Shown: one piece after another, positions 1 to 9,346 of the stretch
Position numbering within the stretch: the stretch's first letter is position 1
Layout of the letters: each line of letters begins with the position of its first letter
DNA from: Desulfovibrio sp.
GTDB taxonomy: Bacteria > Desulfobacterota > Desulfovibrionia > Desulfovibrionales > Desulfovibrionaceae
Direction: 5' to 3'
Length of the DNA stretch: 64,000 nt
NCBI GenBank assembly: GCA_016208105.1
Contig: JACQYS010000009.1
Location: 124,001-188,000 of the forward strand
Made by a program: the position numbers and the translations under genes
Notes under the pieces: model-generated
What the model saw: the letters and a program-made list of their open reading frames with translations, nothing else
The model's database searches: none
Told to the model about the DNA's origin: nothing

Positions 1-77
1 TCATGCGCAAGCTCGGACTCAAGACCACTGCGGATTTCTTCCGCTACACCATCGAAAAAGGTGACTTCTTCCTCTAG
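1..77 (+). CDS. LuxR/FixJ-type response regulator, C-terminal fragment (partial)
   Basis: Only the last 24 codons are in the window; the frame opens before base 1 and ends with TAG at 75-77. The visible tail contains RKLGLKTTADFFRYTIEKG, which resembles the recognition-helix end of NarL/FixJ (GerE) helix-turn-helix domains, where an 'IMRKLGL..' helix is followed by an 'AELVRYAI'-like helix. The gene would encode a DNA-binding transcription regulator. The receiver domain, if there is one, lies outside the window, so the family call rests on this short motif alone. Confidence 0.55.
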   Translation, partial: MRKLGLKTTADFFRYTIEKGDFFL

Positions 78-184
78 CCCAATCGTGTCGGATTTTTCCG
101 ACAAAGTTGCTGTTACGGACATTGACGGTATCCTTGGCCCATGCATCCAGTGAAAGGGGGATTTTATTCCCTGGAGGTGAGGCC

Positions 185-334
185 ATGGAACGACTTCCAG
201 CCATGTTTGCAATAGCCGCTGTTGTGATTGCTGCGGTCGTGCCGCTGCTTGCTCTGCTCGCGCGCAAGGACGGCGGACGTATCCTTCCCCGCGACTTCGA
301 CTTCACCCATTACAAGAGGACCGAACATAAATGA
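185..334 (+). CDS. small single-span membrane protein, 49 aa
   Basis: The start is the ATG preceded by a strong GGAGGTGA ribosome-binding site at about 172-179; longer upstream readings of the frame lack one. Residues about 7-25 are a hydrophobic helix (AMFAIAAVVIAAVVPLLALL). A short basic and polar tail (LARKDGGRILPRDFDF) follows, so one membrane span with a cytoplasmic tail is likely. The stop TGA overlaps the ATG of the next gene (ATGA), so the two are translationally coupled. I do not recognise the family. The coupling suggests it works with, or anchors, the IscU-like protein downstream. Confidence 0.6.
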   Translation: MERLPAMFAIAAVVIAAVVPLLALLARKDGGRILPRDFDFTHYKRTEHK

Positions 335-702
335 GGGTCCAGAGTGAGGAGCTCACGCTCCTGGCCTTCGACCCGCCGCATATGGGCATTCCTCAGGGCG
401 CGGCATACTCGGCCAAGGTGTACGGCCCCGACGGCCGCTTCGTGGAGTTTTTTCTCGATGTCCAGGAAGGGATCGTGTCCCAGGCCGGCTTCCTCACGGA
501 CATCCCCTTTGTGGGAGTCCTGTGTGCGTCGTTCTGGTGCCAGAGCGCATTGGGCGCGGACCTGAAAACGGTCCGCGCCCTCTCACCCCGAAACATCCTG
601 GCCCGCTTCCCTTCCGGCTTCCCCGCGCCTGTGGCAACAGCAGAACTGTGCGTCAAAACTGGCCGCGAAGCCGTGAAAGCGGCGGAAGAGCAAAAGAGCT
701 AA
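331..702 (+). CDS. IscU/NifU-N-like protein with reduced cysteine set, 123 aa
   Basis: The frame begins in an ATGA overlap with the small membrane protein. The overall layout (a YSAKVYGPDGRFVEF strand pair, a cysteine segment LCASFWCQS, and a C-terminal PVATAELCVKTGREAVKAA helix) resembles IscU/NifU-N scaffolds, whose last cysteine sits in 'P..LHCS.LAEDAI'. The usual first cysteine (PACGD in IscU) is absent; that position reads PQGAAYSA. Three cysteines remain (in CASFWC and ELC). It may bind a metal or a cluster without being a standard scaffold. The assignment is by eye and moderately uncertain. Confidence 0.5.
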   Translation: MRVQSEELTLLAFDPPHMGIPQGAAYSAKVYGPDGRFVEFFLDVQEGIVSQAGFLTDIPFVGVLCASFWCQSALGADLKTVRALSPRNILARFPSGFPAPVATAELCVKTGREAVKAAEEQKS

Positions 703-932
703 TAATACCTCCACTCCCCCGGGCCTTCGCGAAACACCTCGTCCATCTCCTCGGAGATACCCACCCGAATCTCCTTGTCGCCCTCGGCAATGGTGACGTT
801 CTTGGCCGGGTCCAGTCCCTGGTCCAGAGCCACGTCCTCCCAGTGCTTCCGTATGGCTTGCGCGGCCTGCTTCACATCCGCCTCGTTGCCTTCCTTCTTC
901 AACCAGCGAGCCACCCAGATCCATGTGGTCAT
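699..932 (-). CDS. conserved small hypothetical protein, 77 aa
   Basis: The minus-strand ATG at 932 is preceded by GGAGGAACGTC, a near-ideal ribosome-binding site. The product begins MTTWIWVARWLKKEG, is rich in acidic and basic residues, and ends GEWRYY. No signal peptide or membrane span is evident. Its 3' end overlaps the stop of the convergent IscU-like gene by four bases, leaving no room for a terminator between them. The function is not recognised. Confidence 0.6.
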   Translation of the reverse strand: MTTWIWVARWLKKEGNEADVKQAAQAIRKHWEDVALDQGLDPAKNVTIAEGDKEIRVGISEEMDEVFREGPGEWRYY

Positions 933-1067
933 GACGTTCCTCCCACTTCATACGGATTTTGAAGAACGCCTTCAGCTTACGCCACACGAACCGTTCGAAG
1001 TCAATCCGCCTGGCTTGGAAAATGGTCCCCCCCATGCTACCTGGTTCCAGCCTAACCAGGAGACCCC

Positions 1068-1940
1068 ATGAGCGACCGTGCCAGCCTCATAGACACCCTC
1101 ATCGCCAACACGGCTTTTCGCCGCAACGTCTACGAGATGATTCCCCAAGGTGCGGACCGGATTCTGGACTTCGGATGCGGAGAAGGCGGCCTGGCCCTGC
1201 GGTTCATACGCGACAAGGGGTGCACCGATGTCCACGCCTTGGAAATCGATCCAAATAACGCTGAGCGTCTGGAAGGGTTGATGGAGCATGTCTGGCGGGC
1301 GGATTACGAGAAAGGGGAGACCCTGCCCGAGAAATTCGCCGGCTATTTCCGCCACGTCATCCTGCACGACGTGGTGGAACACCTTTTCGACCCCTGGGTG
1401 ACCCTTTCCAAAGTCCGGGAACTGGTGGCGGATGACGGGCGCATGATCGTGTCCACGCCCAACATCCACTACTGGATGTTCCAGTACGAGATCATGCGCG
1501 GCAGATTCCACTATGGTCCCGGAGCCTGGCACACCGGCCATCTTCGCTGGTACACCCCGGCCAGTTTGGTCGAGCTATTGACCATCGCTGGGCTCAAGAT
1601 CGAAACGTTGTACCTGGACATCCCGGACAAGGTCTCCTTTCTGCAAAAGGCCAGCGCCGGCACTGTGAACCAGGTGAGCTTCCCTCCCGAAGAGCTGGCC
1701 AACCTCTATCCGGACAAGCAGCCCATCACCGTGACCTATCCTGGGGACATAAAGAAATACTACCCGGCCTTTTTCGCTGGCAAGCTCATCGCGGTATGTT
1801 CCAAGGGCAGGCCACCCTTCGAGCTGACCAAGGTCACCTACAACTGCGGCTACCTGGAGGGCATGCGCCAGAAGCTGCGCCTGCGCCACGACATCTACTC
1901 CCCGCCGGACATGGTCCCGCTCATCGGGACTTCCCACTGA
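1068..1940 (+). CDS. class I SAM-dependent methyltransferase, 290 aa
   Basis: The ATG follows CCAGGAGACCCC. The SAM-binding motif I is clear: ILDFGCGEGGLA at residues 32-43, with the acidic motif II residue in HALEIDPNNAERL and a motif-IV-like HDVVEHLFDPW. This is the Methyltransf_11/23 pattern also seen in MetW and UbiG relatives. The sequence STPNIHYWMFQYEI and a GAWHTGHLRWYTP segment are typical of small-molecule or glycan methyltransferases of this type, so the substrate cannot be told. It is followed by about 140 bases without a gene, then a transport gene, so it may be transcribed alone. Confidence 0.85.
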   Translation: MSDRASLIDTLIANTAFRRNVYEMIPQGADRILDFGCGEGGLALRFIRDKGCTDVHALEIDPNNAERLEGLMEHVWRADYEKGETLPEKFAGYFRHVILHDVVEHLFDPWVTLSKVRELVADDGRMIVSTPNIHYWMFQYEIMRGRFHYGPGAWHTGHLRWYTPASLVELLTIAGLKIETLYLDIPDKVSFLQKASAGTVNQVSFPPEELANLYPDKQPITVTYPGDIKKYYPAFFAGKLIAVCSKGRPPFELTKVTYNCGYLEGMRQKLRLRHDIYSPPDMVPLIGTSH

Positions 1941-2078
1941 TTTCGGTTTTGTCACACTGGCCTGCCTTTTCTGTGTCGCTGCCCCTTTCTTTCGCGCGTT
2001 TCGTATCCAGGCCTGGCATTGCCTGGTCAGGGGCAAAGCTTGGAAAGTGCGCACCTCCATGCTAGAGAAGCCGGGCCC

Positions 2079-2999
2079 ATGAACGACTTCGCCTTCCTCC
2101 TTACGCTCACGCTCAAATCCTCCATGGCGGTGCTCCTGGCCGCCCAGGGCGAAGTGTTGGCCGAGCGCTCCGGGGTGATTAATCTCGGGCAGGAAGGTAT
2201 GATGCTTGTGGGCGCCCTCACCGGGTTCTACGTGGGCTTTTCGACAGGAAGTCCCGTCCTGGCCTTTGCGGCGGCCGGGACCGTTGGCGCCGCCCTGGCC
2301 TGCCTGCACGGGTTCTTCGCCATACGCCTTGGGGCCAACCAGCTGCTCTCCGGCATCGCCCTGACAATCCTGGGCACCGGCCTGTCTAATTACCTGGGCC
2401 GGGGCCTCATAGGAAAGATCGGCCTGCGGGTGCAGGAAATGCCGGTTCCGATACTTCAGGATATCCCGTTCATAGGTCCCGTGCTTTTTAAGCAAAACGC
2501 GCTGGTTTACCTTGGCTTCGCCATCACCCTGGTGTTGTGGTTCATCCTTGCCCGCACGCGTTGGGGGCTCATGGTGCGCGCCTGCGGGGAAAACCCCGCT
2601 GCTGCCGACGCCATGGGAGTCCCGGTGGCCCGCGTGCGCCTTGCCGCTCTGGCGGCGGGAGGATTTCTCTCCGGAATGGCCGGGGCATACCTGTCCCTGG
2701 TCGTCACTCCCGGCTGGAAGGAAGGAATAAGCTCAGGCCAGGGCTGGATAGCCGTGGCCATCGTCATCTTCGCGGGATGGCGCCCCCTGGCCGCCCTGGG
2801 AGGCGCGCTTTTCTTTGGTTTCCTCACCGCCCTGCAGTTCTTTTTCCAGGCCACGGGAATACATGCGGTTCCGCTTTATATGCTGCGCATACTCCCGTAC
2901 CTGCTGACCATACTCACCCTGAGCCTGGCCGCCTACCTGGGACACCGGGGGCATGCTCCAGCTGGGCTCGGCAAGCCCTATTTTCGCGAGCAATCATGA
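2079..2999 (+). CDS. ABC transporter permease, nucleoside/BMP-type (BPD_transp_2), 306 aa
   Basis: An integral membrane permease with about 8-10 hydrophobic segments. It contains the ERSGVINLGQEGMMLVGAL motif characteristic of the second permease of nucleoside/simple-sugar importers (YufQ, NupC-type BMP systems), and the coupling region GENPAAADAMGVPVARVR. The usual partners (BMP lipoprotein, ATPase, first permease) are not next to it: a methyltransferase lies upstream and a peptidase downstream. The ATG at 2079 is chosen because the conserved family N-terminus begins there; a TTG 60 bases upstream is possible but adds non-conserved residues. The stop overlaps the next start (ATGA). Confidence 0.85.
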   Translation: MNDFAFLLTLTLKSSMAVLLAAQGEVLAERSGVINLGQEGMMLVGALTGFYVGFSTGSPVLAFAAAGTVGAALACLHGFFAIRLGANQLLSGIALTILGTGLSNYLGRGLIGKIGLRVQEMPVPILQDIPFIGPVLFKQNALVYLGFAITLVLWFILARTRWGLMVRACGENPAAADAMGVPVARVRLAALAAGGFLSGMAGAYLSLVVTPGWKEGISSGQGWIAVAIVIFAGWRPLAALGGALFFGFLTALQFFFQATGIHAVPLYMLRILPYLLTILTLSLAAYLGHRGHAPAGLGKPYFREQS

Positions 3000-4261
3000 C
3001 CCACTACGACCACCGCTTTCACGTATTGGACAACGGCCTGCGCATAGCCACTGAACGCATGGGCAGCGCCCGCAGCGTAAGCTTCGGCATATGGATAGAG
3101 GCCGGTTCCCGCCATGAAGCGCAAGGCGAGGAAGGTACGGCGCATCTCTGGGAGCACCTGGCCTTCAAGGGAACAGCCCGGCGTACCGCCTTAGACATAG
3201 CCAAATCCCTTGACCTCCTGGGCGGGCACTCCAACGCCTACACCAGCCGCGAACACACCTGCTTTCACGCCCGGGTGGTGGATACCCACCTTGAGGACGC
3301 GCTGGACATCGTCTCGGACATCGTCTTGTCGCCCAAGCCCTCCGAGGAGGACCTCCTGCGCGAAAAGGACGTGGTTCTCCAAGAGATCGCCATGGTGGAG
3401 GACGACCCGGAGGACTGCCTCATGGAGGCCTTCTGGAGCGCCATGTGGCCGGGCTGCGCCATGGGACACTCCATACTTGGAGTGCCCGGAACCGTGCGCG
3501 GGTTCAAGCTTCCCGCACTGGAGAACTGGCGCACCGGACACTACCGCCCGGGCAGGATGCTCATCTCCGCCGCTGGAAGCCTGGAACACGACCAGATGAT
3601 CGGCCTGATAGAGCGCCGTTTCGGCGGGTTGGAACCCACAGTTCCCAGCCCAGCCCCGTGCCAAGGCAAGTACCATCCTCCACGGCTTTTCAAGGAGCGT
3701 GACACCGAGCAGAGCCACGTGAGTCTCTCTTTTCCAGGCATGGGCGCCAGCGACGAACGGCGCTTCGCCATGAGCATGTTAAACGCCGTGCTCGGGGGCA
3801 ACATGTCCTCGCGGCTCTTCCAGGAAGTGCGCGAGCGCCGCGGCCTGGCCTACAGCGTCTATTCCTTCGCCAACTCGCTTTCGGACCAGGGCGTGCTGCA
3901 GGTCTACGCCGCCGTGGAGCCGGACCGCACCGGAGAGCTGCTCGTCTGCCTGCGCGAGGAACTCGCCAAGCTGGCCCGCCACGGTGTCACCCCTGAAGAG
4001 CTCGAACACGCTCGGGACCATCTGCTCTCGGTTCTCTACCTGACCATCGAATCCAGCGAGGACCGCATGTCCAGACTGGCGCGCAACCAGCTCATCCTCG
4101 GCCGTTACGTGGCGCCCGAGGAGACCGCGGCCCGTTTCGAGGCGGTCACTCTGGACGAGGTGCGCGCCCTGGCCGCTGAGATACTGGACCCCGCCGGGGC
4201 TGGCATCGCGGTCATGGGGCCGGTTATCGACGAAGCCTGGACCAAGGCGTTCACGCCGTGA
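2996..4261 (+). CDS. M16 family zinc peptidase (processing-peptidase-like), 421 aa
   Basis: The inverted zincin motif H-x-x-E-H is seen as HLWEH at residues 50-54 followed by LAFKGT. The downstream zinc-ligand glutamate region reads EKDVVLQEIAMVEDD. A second-lobe signature RLFQEVRERRGLAYSVYSF, typical of M16B peptidases, lies in the C-terminal half. The protein is about 420 aa, normal for bacterial M16B members. The start ATG overlaps the permease stop, so a frame extending further upstream is out-of-frame permease sequence. In many bacteria such proteins act on peptides in the cytoplasm; the substrate here is unknown. Confidence 0.92.
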   Translation: MTHYDHRFHVLDNGLRIATERMGSARSVSFGIWIEAGSRHEAQGEEGTAHLWEHLAFKGTARRTALDIAKSLDLLGGHSNAYTSREHTCFHARVVDTHLEDALDIVSDIVLSPKPSEEDLLREKDVVLQEIAMVEDDPEDCLMEAFWSAMWPGCAMGHSILGVPGTVRGFKLPALENWRTGHYRPGRMLISAAGSLEHDQMIGLIERRFGGLEPTVPSPAPCQGKYHPPRLFKERDTEQSHVSLSFPGMGASDERRFAMSMLNAVLGGNMSSRLFQEVRERRGLAYSVYSFANSLSDQGVLQVYAAVEPDRTGELLVCLREELAKLARHGVTPEELEHARDHLLSVLYLTIESSEDRMSRLARNQLILGRYVAPEETAARFEAVTLDEVRALAAEILDPAGAGIAVMGPVIDEAWTKAFTP

Positions 4262-4800
4262 CCCGGTTCGAATTTCCTGCCGGCGTCCTGGGTCTGGCCC
4301 AGGGAGATATCGCCTCATGGCCCGCCCAGGCGGTGGTGAACGCGGCCAACTCCCGGTTGGCCGGAGGCGGGGGCGTGGACGGAGTGATCCACCGGGCCGC
4401 AGGGCCGAAGCTTCCCCATGCCTGCCGCAAGATCATCGCCGAACGGGGCGAGGTTTCCGCTGGCCAGGCGGCCATCACTCCCGGCTTCGATATGATTGCC
4501 CAGCACATCATCCATGCCGTCGGCCCCATCTGGCGCGGCGGTCGCTATGGTGAACCCGAGGCCCTGGCCTCGGCTTATCGAACCAGCCTGGAGTTATGCC
4601 ACATACACGGCATCCTCACCGTGGCCTTCCCGGCCTTAAGCTGCGGCGCTTACGGCTACCCCGTGGAGCTGGCCGCTCCCGTCGCCCTTGGTGAGCTTTC
4701 TCACGCCGTTCGCAAAGGCCTCGTCCGCGAGGCCTGGATGGTGCTCTTCTCCGAGCAGGCTTACGAAACCTGGCTGGGCATCGCCCGGCAAATCCTGTAG
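4258..4800 (+). CDS. macrodomain protein (O-acetyl-ADP-ribose deacetylase-like), 180 aa
   Basis: GTG start in a GTGA overlap with the M16 peptidase stop. The macrodomain signature is clear: [18 protein letters not shown], then [17 protein letters not shown] forming the ADP-ribose phosphate loop, and a second loop SCGAYGYP (GxFGFP in most relatives). The length equals one macrodomain. It probably hydrolyses O-acetyl-ADP-ribose or removes ADP-ribose from protein. It lies between a peptidase and the HslVU protease, which hints at a protein-quality role but does not show one. Confidence 0.9.
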   Translation: MTRFEFPAGVLGLAQGDIASWPAQAVVNAANSRLAGGGGVDGVIHRAAGPKLPHACRKIIAERGEVSAGQAAITPGFDMIAQHIIHAVGPIWRGGRYGEPEALASAYRTSLELCHIHGILTVAFPALSCGAYGYPVELAAPVALGELSHAVRKGLVREAWMVLFSEQAYETWLGIARQIL

Positions 4801-4810
4801 GAAACCAAAC

Positions 4811-5350
4811 ATGGACATTCACGGCACCACTATTCTGGCCGTGCGCGACCCCAAGGGCGTCGCCATGGCCGGGGACGGACAGGTCACCTTCGGACAGGCG
4901 GTGGCCATGAAACATTCGGCCCGCAAGGTCCGCCGTCTGTACAAGGACCGGGTGTTGGCCGGATTCGCCGGCTCCACGGCCGACGCCTTCACCCTCTTCG
5001 AGCGCTTCGAGGCCAAGCTGGAGGAATACTCCGGCAACCTCACCCGCGCCGCCGTTGAGCTGGCCAAGGACTGGCGCAAGGACAAATTCCTGCGCAAGCT
5101 CGAGGCCATGCTTCTTGTTGCGGACGCAACGTCGATTCTTATCCTCACCGGCGCAGGCGACGTGATCGAGCCGGACGACGGCCTGGCCGCCATCGGCTCA
5201 GGCGGAGCTTACGCCCTGGCCGCTGCCCGCGCGCTCGCGCGCAACACCGAGATGTCGGCCGAGGACATCGCCCGAAATGCCATGGACATAGCCGCCGAAC
5301 TGTGCGTCTTCACCAATTCGAACATCGTGCTGGAGACTGTGGACAGATAA
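4811..5350 (+). CDS. hslV: ATP-dependent protease subunit HslV (ClpQ)
   Basis: Threonine protease subunit of the HslUV proteasome-like complex, 179 aa. The propeptide MDIHG precedes TTILAVR, so Thr6 becomes the catalytic N-terminal residue after processing. The family segment [11 protein letters not shown] follows, then [24 protein letters not shown]. An in-frame opening extends upstream into the macrodomain gene, but homology begins at this ATG. Its stop overlaps the hslU start (TAATG), which fits equimolar expression. Confidence 0.97.
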   Translation: MDIHGTTILAVRDPKGVAMAGDGQVTFGQAVAMKHSARKVRRLYKDRVLAGFAGSTADAFTLFERFEAKLEEYSGNLTRAAVELAKDWRKDKFLRKLEAMLLVADATSILILTGAGDVIEPDDGLAAIGSGGAYALAAARALARNTEMSAEDIARNAMDIAAELCVFTNSNIVLETVDR

Positions 5351-6717
5351 TGAATACGCTCACCCCCCGGGAGATCGTCTCGGAACTCGACAAATACATC
5401 GTGGGCCAGAACGCGGCCAAACGCATGGTGGCCATCGCCATGCGCAACCGCTGGCGCCGCCAGCAGCTCGACCCCGTGCTGCGCGACGAGATAGCCCCCA
5501 AGAACATCCTCATGATCGGCCCCACGGGCGTTGGCAAGACCGAGATTGCCAGGCGCCTAGCGAAGCTGGCCGGATGCCCCTTCCACAAGGTGGAGGCCAC
5601 CAAGTTCACAGAGGTGGGCTACGTTGGCCGCGACGTGGAGTCCATGGTGCGAGACCTCATGGAGATCGGCGTGCAGCTCATCCGCCAGGAAGAGGCCGGC
5701 AAGGTGCGCATCAAGGCCGAGCATGCCGCCGAGGAACGCCTGCTGGACCTCTTGCTGCCGGCTGCCAAGCAGTCTCCTCCTTCGTACTCCGCCGGTTCCC
5801 AGGCGGCCATTCCCCTGGGTGAATCCGACGAGGCCCAGTCCACCCGGGAGAAGCTCCGCCAGCTCTGGCGCAAGGGAACTCTGGACGACAAGCAGGTGGA
5901 GATGGAGGTCACCGTGCCCTCTCCCAGCGTGGAGATCATGGCCATGCCGGGCATGGAGGAACTGGGCAGCCAGTTCAAGGACATGTTCTCCAAGGTGTTT
6001 CCCCAGAAGAAAAAGACCCGCAAGCTCAAAGTCCGCGAGGCCTACGACATCCTCATAGCCGAGGAGTCCGAAAAGCTGGTGGACATGGACAAGGTGGCCG
6101 AGACCGCCAAGGAGCGAGTGGAACAGACCGGCATCCTGTTCATCGACGAGATCGACAAGATCTGCGGCCGTTCCTCCCAGGGCGGCTCAGGCCCGGACGT
6201 CTCCCGCGAGGGCGTGCAGCGGGACCTCCTGCCCGTGGTGGAAGGCTGCGTGGTGAACACCAAGTACGGCATGGTGCGCACCGACCACATCCTGTTCATC
6301 TCGGCCGGAGCCTTCCATTTCTCCAAGCCTTCGGATCTTGTGCCCGAACTGCAGGGCCGCTTCCCGCTGAGAGTTGAACTTTCCGCCCTGGGCAAGGACG
6401 AGTTCCTGCGCATCCTCACCGAGCCCCAGAACTCCCTGACCATCCAGTATGTGGCCCTGCTGGCCACGGAAGGCGTCACCATCGAATTCCCTTTGGAAGG
6501 CCTGGACGAAGTGGCGGGCTTCGCGCAGAAGGTGAACGAGGAGACCGAGAACATCGGGGCGCGCAGGCTCTACACCATCATGGAAAAAATCGTGCAGGAC
6601 CTCTCCTTCGATGCCCCGGACCGGGGCGGGGAGACCGTGGTCATCGACCGCGCCTACGTGCGTGACAAGCTTCAGGACGTGGCCGAAGACCGCGACCTGA
6701 CCCGCTACATTCTTTAG
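5350..6717 (+). CDS. hslU: HslU (ClpY), ATPase subunit of the HslUV protease
   Basis: AAA+ unfoldase of 455 aa that feeds substrates to HslV. It starts [20 protein letters not shown], the family N-terminus. Walker A is GPTGVGKTE near residue 59, followed by the [19 protein letters not shown] stretch. The intermediate I-domain spans roughly residues 110-245, Walker B is ILFIDEIDK, and the C-terminus ends RDLTRYIL, the tail that inserts into HslV. It is immediately downstream of and overlapping hslV. Confidence 0.98.
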   Translation: MNTLTPREIVSELDKYIVGQNAAKRMVAIAMRNRWRRQQLDPVLRDEIAPKNILMIGPTGVGKTEIARRLAKLAGCPFHKVEATKFTEVGYVGRDVESMVRDLMEIGVQLIRQEEAGKVRIKAEHAAEERLLDLLLPAAKQSPPSYSAGSQAAIPLGESDEAQSTREKLRQLWRKGTLDDKQVEMEVTVPSPSVEIMAMPGMEELGSQFKDMFSKVFPQKKKTRKLKVREAYDILIAEESEKLVDMDKVAETAKERVEQTGILFIDEIDKICGRSSQGGSGPDVSREGVQRDLLPVVEGCVVNTKYGMVRTDHILFISAGAFHFSKPSDLVPELQGRFPLRVELSALGKDEFLRILTEPQNSLTIQYVALLATEGVTIEFPLEGLDEVAGFAQKVNEETENIGARRLYTIMEKIVQDLSFDAPDRGGETVVIDRAYVRDKLQDVAEDRDLTRYIL

Positions 6718-6727
6718 GGGAACAGAC

Positions 6728-7618
6728 ATGGATAGCTCTGCCGCAAGCCAGGCCCGGGTGCTGCTCGAATCTCTGCCGTATATCCGCAAGTTCCACGGCA
6801 AGACCGTGGTGATCAAATACGGCGGCCACGCCATGAAGGACGACGCCCTGAAAAGAAGCTTCGCCTTAAACGTGGTGCTGCTCAAGTACATTGGGGTGAA
6901 CCCGGTCATCGTGCACGGCGGCGGCCCCCAGATCGGCCAGATGCTCACCCAGCTTGGCATCGAGTCCCATTTCCGCGAAGGCTTGCGGGTAACCGACGAC
7001 GCCACCATGAACGTGGTGGAGATGGTGCTGGTGGGGCGGGTGAACAAGGAGATCGTGAACCTCATAAACCTGCACGGCGGCACCTGCGTGGGGCTTTCCG
7101 GCAAGGACGGCTGGCTCATCAAGGTGCGCAAGCTGGAGATGGTTCTCGCCAAGGAGGACGCCCCGCCCGAACTGATCGATCTGGGCAACGTGGGCGAGCC
7201 CGTGAGCGTGAATGCAGGGCTCATAAGGACCCTGACCGATTCCGGGGTCATCCCGGTTATCGCGCCTGTGGGCGTGGACGAGCACGGCACCACTTACAAC
7301 ATAAACGCCGACACCGCCGCCGGGGCCGTGGCCCAGGCTCTTGGGGCCAAGCGGCTGATCCTTTTGACCGACGTGGCCGGAGTGCTGGACGCCGGAGGCA
7401 CGCTCATCGAGTCCATGGACCTTCGCGAAGCGAGCAAGGCCATCGAGGACGGCGTGGCCAAGGGGGGCATGATCCCCAAGCTCAAGTGCTGCATGGAAGC
7501 GGTGCAGTCCGGCGTTGAAAAGGCGCACGTTATTGACGGGCGCGTGGAGAACTCACTCATCCTGGAGCTGTTCACCAAGTCCGGGGTCGGCACCGAAGTC
7601 ACCCACAAGAAACCGTGA
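6728..7618 (+). CDS. argB: acetylglutamate kinase
   Basis: Catalyses phosphorylation of N-acetyl-L-glutamate, the second step of arginine biosynthesis. The protein (296 aa) shows [12 protein letters not shown] with the phosphate-binding lysine, the [11 protein letters not shown] loop, [22 protein letters not shown], and the NAG/ATP-binding [20 protein letters not shown]. Ribosome-binding sequence AGGGGAAC lies just upstream, ten bases after the hslU stop, so it is probably in the same operon. Its stop overlaps the start of the exported TPR protein. Confidence 0.97.
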   Translation: MDSSAASQARVLLESLPYIRKFHGKTVVIKYGGHAMKDDALKRSFALNVVLLKYIGVNPVIVHGGGPQIGQMLTQLGIESHFREGLRVTDDATMNVVEMVLVGRVNKEIVNLINLHGGTCVGLSGKDGWLIKVRKLEMVLAKEDAPPELIDLGNVGEPVSVNAGLIRTLTDSGVIPVIAPVGVDEHGTTYNINADTAAGAVAQALGAKRLILLTDVAGVLDAGGTLIESMDLREASKAIEDGVAKGGMIPKLKCCMEAVQSGVEKAHVIDGRVENSLILELFTKSGVGTEVTHKKP

Positions 7619-9210
7619 CGCCTGTGCGCGTCTTCCTGGCACAGCGGTCCCTGCTGGCCGCCATCCTGGTAGCTGTCCTTCTGTTGCCAAGCTTGGCCAG
7701 TGCCGAAGAACGCGCCATCGTCCTTCCCCTGCAGCCGGCTCAAGGCACCGAATACGACGGCCTGGGCCCGGCCGTACAGAACGTCATTGAAAACCTTCTG
7801 GCCCTTCACCCGGCTTGTGAGGAAACCTATCTTCTGCGCCACATGCGCCTCCCCTTCCCCACCTCCGGAGATCTGCAATCCTACATCCTGGGCAAGCGCC
7901 CCCCCCAGGAACCCCTGGCCGGACTGGTCAGGGAGGGCGCGCGCTTCGTGCTGGGCGGACGCATCCTGCCAGGTCTCCTGGCAGAGGTGTGGATAGCGGA
8001 CCTCACTACCGGCAAATCCTCCGTTGCCGTCCTGCCCATAGACGCCAATGGGGGGCTCCTGGGACTGCGCCGGGGCGTTATCGACCTGCTGGGCAGAATG
8101 GACGGCCTTGCCCTTGCTCCGGCTCAAGCCGCCAAGATGCTCACGCCAGACAAGACCACCGGCAACGCACTACGCGTCTTCGGCCGTTCCTACGGCTCCT
8201 ATCTGGTCTTGTCCCACCTGGGAACCCGCTCCGCCCTGGATCTTGCGCTCTCCAAACGGGCCGTTGATCTCGCACCGCAATCCTACCTGGCAACCAACAT
8301 GCACGGCTGGATGCTCTATGCCTCACGAAAGCGTGAGGATGCCATCCATTTTTTCCGTGCTGCCCTGAAGATCGACCCTAACGGCGTGGATGCCCTGGAT
8401 GGCATGGTACAGACGTCCCTGCGACAGGGTGGCCTCGACGCGGCCCTGCCCTGGACCCTGCGCAAGGCCCGCACCCGCGGCACGGACACCGGACCAGGGC
8501 TTTCCGCCATGCACATGGTGCTCGGAAACGCGGCCAGCAACGACAAGCATCAGGCTGAAGCAGCCTGGCACTTCCGAAAGGCGGCGGCTCTCTACCCGCA
8601 GGCCGAACAGCCCCCCATGAGCCTGGCCCTGGCCCTGCACGCCCTGGGCAAGGACGTCCCTTCCATGTCGGCGCTCGACACGCGCCTTAACCGTCCCGCA
8701 ACGCCTGCCGTCCGCTCCATCCTGCTGAACTTCAAGGCCCGTATGCTGCGCTGGACCGCACAGGAGCACCGTAAACAAGGCCAGGACATCGAAGAGAAGC
8801 AGGCGCTCGAGCTGGCCTACGCCAGCCTCAAGGCAAGCCCCTTTCCGGATTTGAACGAGCTGTCGTTCACCCTGCAGCGCCTCGCCCTGATCGCCCTTTC
8901 CCGGCAGGACTTCACTTCGGCTGCGAAATATGTGGAATTGATTCAGCCTGAAAAGGGCACGGATCCGCTTCTGGTGGATACCATGCTGACCTTCTTGCGC
9001 ATGCAGACAGCGGAGAACACCGACGCCAAGGAACATGTCAGGATATGCTTAAACGCCGTGGCCGAGCGGATGCGCACCCACGAGCCCGTGCCGCAGACAG
9101 TGTATGGGCTGCTGGCGAAATCCTTCGAAATGCTCGGGGAGGAAAAACTGGCGGAATCGATAAAACGCCTTAGCGAAGAACGTACGCCCCCAAAGCCCGA
9201 CCCGAGCTGA
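7615..9210 (+). CDS. exported TPR-containing protein with TolB-N-like N-terminal domain, 531 aa
   Basis: GTG start in a GTGA overlap with argB. A signal peptide is evident ([18 protein letters not shown], cleavage near residue 30). Residues about 31-145 have the layout of a TolB-N/FlgO-type domain: [10 protein letters not shown], then a [10 protein letters not shown] strand and [12 protein letters not shown]. The rest is helical with TPR-like units, for example residues about 200-330 ([19 protein letters not shown] and [14 protein letters not shown]). The likely location is the periplasm or outer-membrane face, with a protein-interaction role. The exact function is not recognised. Confidence 0.75.
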   Translation: MTPVRVFLAQRSLLAAILVAVLLLPSLASAEERAIVLPLQPAQGTEYDGLGPAVQNVIENLLALHPACEETYLLRHMRLPFPTSGDLQSYILGKRPPQEPLAGLVREGARFVLGGRILPGLLAEVWIADLTTGKSSVAVLPIDANGGLLGLRRGVIDLLGRMDGLALAPAQAAKMLTPDKTTGNALRVFGRSYGSYLVLSHLGTRSALDLALSKRAVDLAPQSYLATNMHGWMLYASRKREDAIHFFRAALKIDPNGVDALDGMVQTSLRQGGLDAALPWTLRKARTRGTDTGPGLSAMHMVLGNAASNDKHQAEAAWHFRKAAALYPQAEQPPMSLALALHALGKDVPSMSALDTRLNRPATPAVRSILLNFKARMLRWTAQEHRKQGQDIEEKQALELAYASLKASPFPDLNELSFTLQRLALIALSRQDFTSAAKYVELIQPEKGTDPLLVDTMLTFLRMQTAENTDAKEHVRICLNAVAERMRTHEPVPQTVYGLLAKSFEMLGEEKLAESIKRLSEERTPPKPDPS

Positions 9211-9346
9211 CGGACTCGGCGACAGACGTCGCCCTGGGTTGCGCTTCCTGAGCAGTGTGTAAAGGGAACGGCAAACGAACTCACGGTTTGCGCTGCAGCT
9301 GACTGTGCCCCCCGGGTGCATGCTTCGCAAGTAGATGCTGAATCGG

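Noticed and set aside
2019-2078. Upstream TTG start for the nucleoside-type permease
   Set aside because: The added 20 residues are not hydrophobic or conserved, and the family N-terminus begins at 2079.
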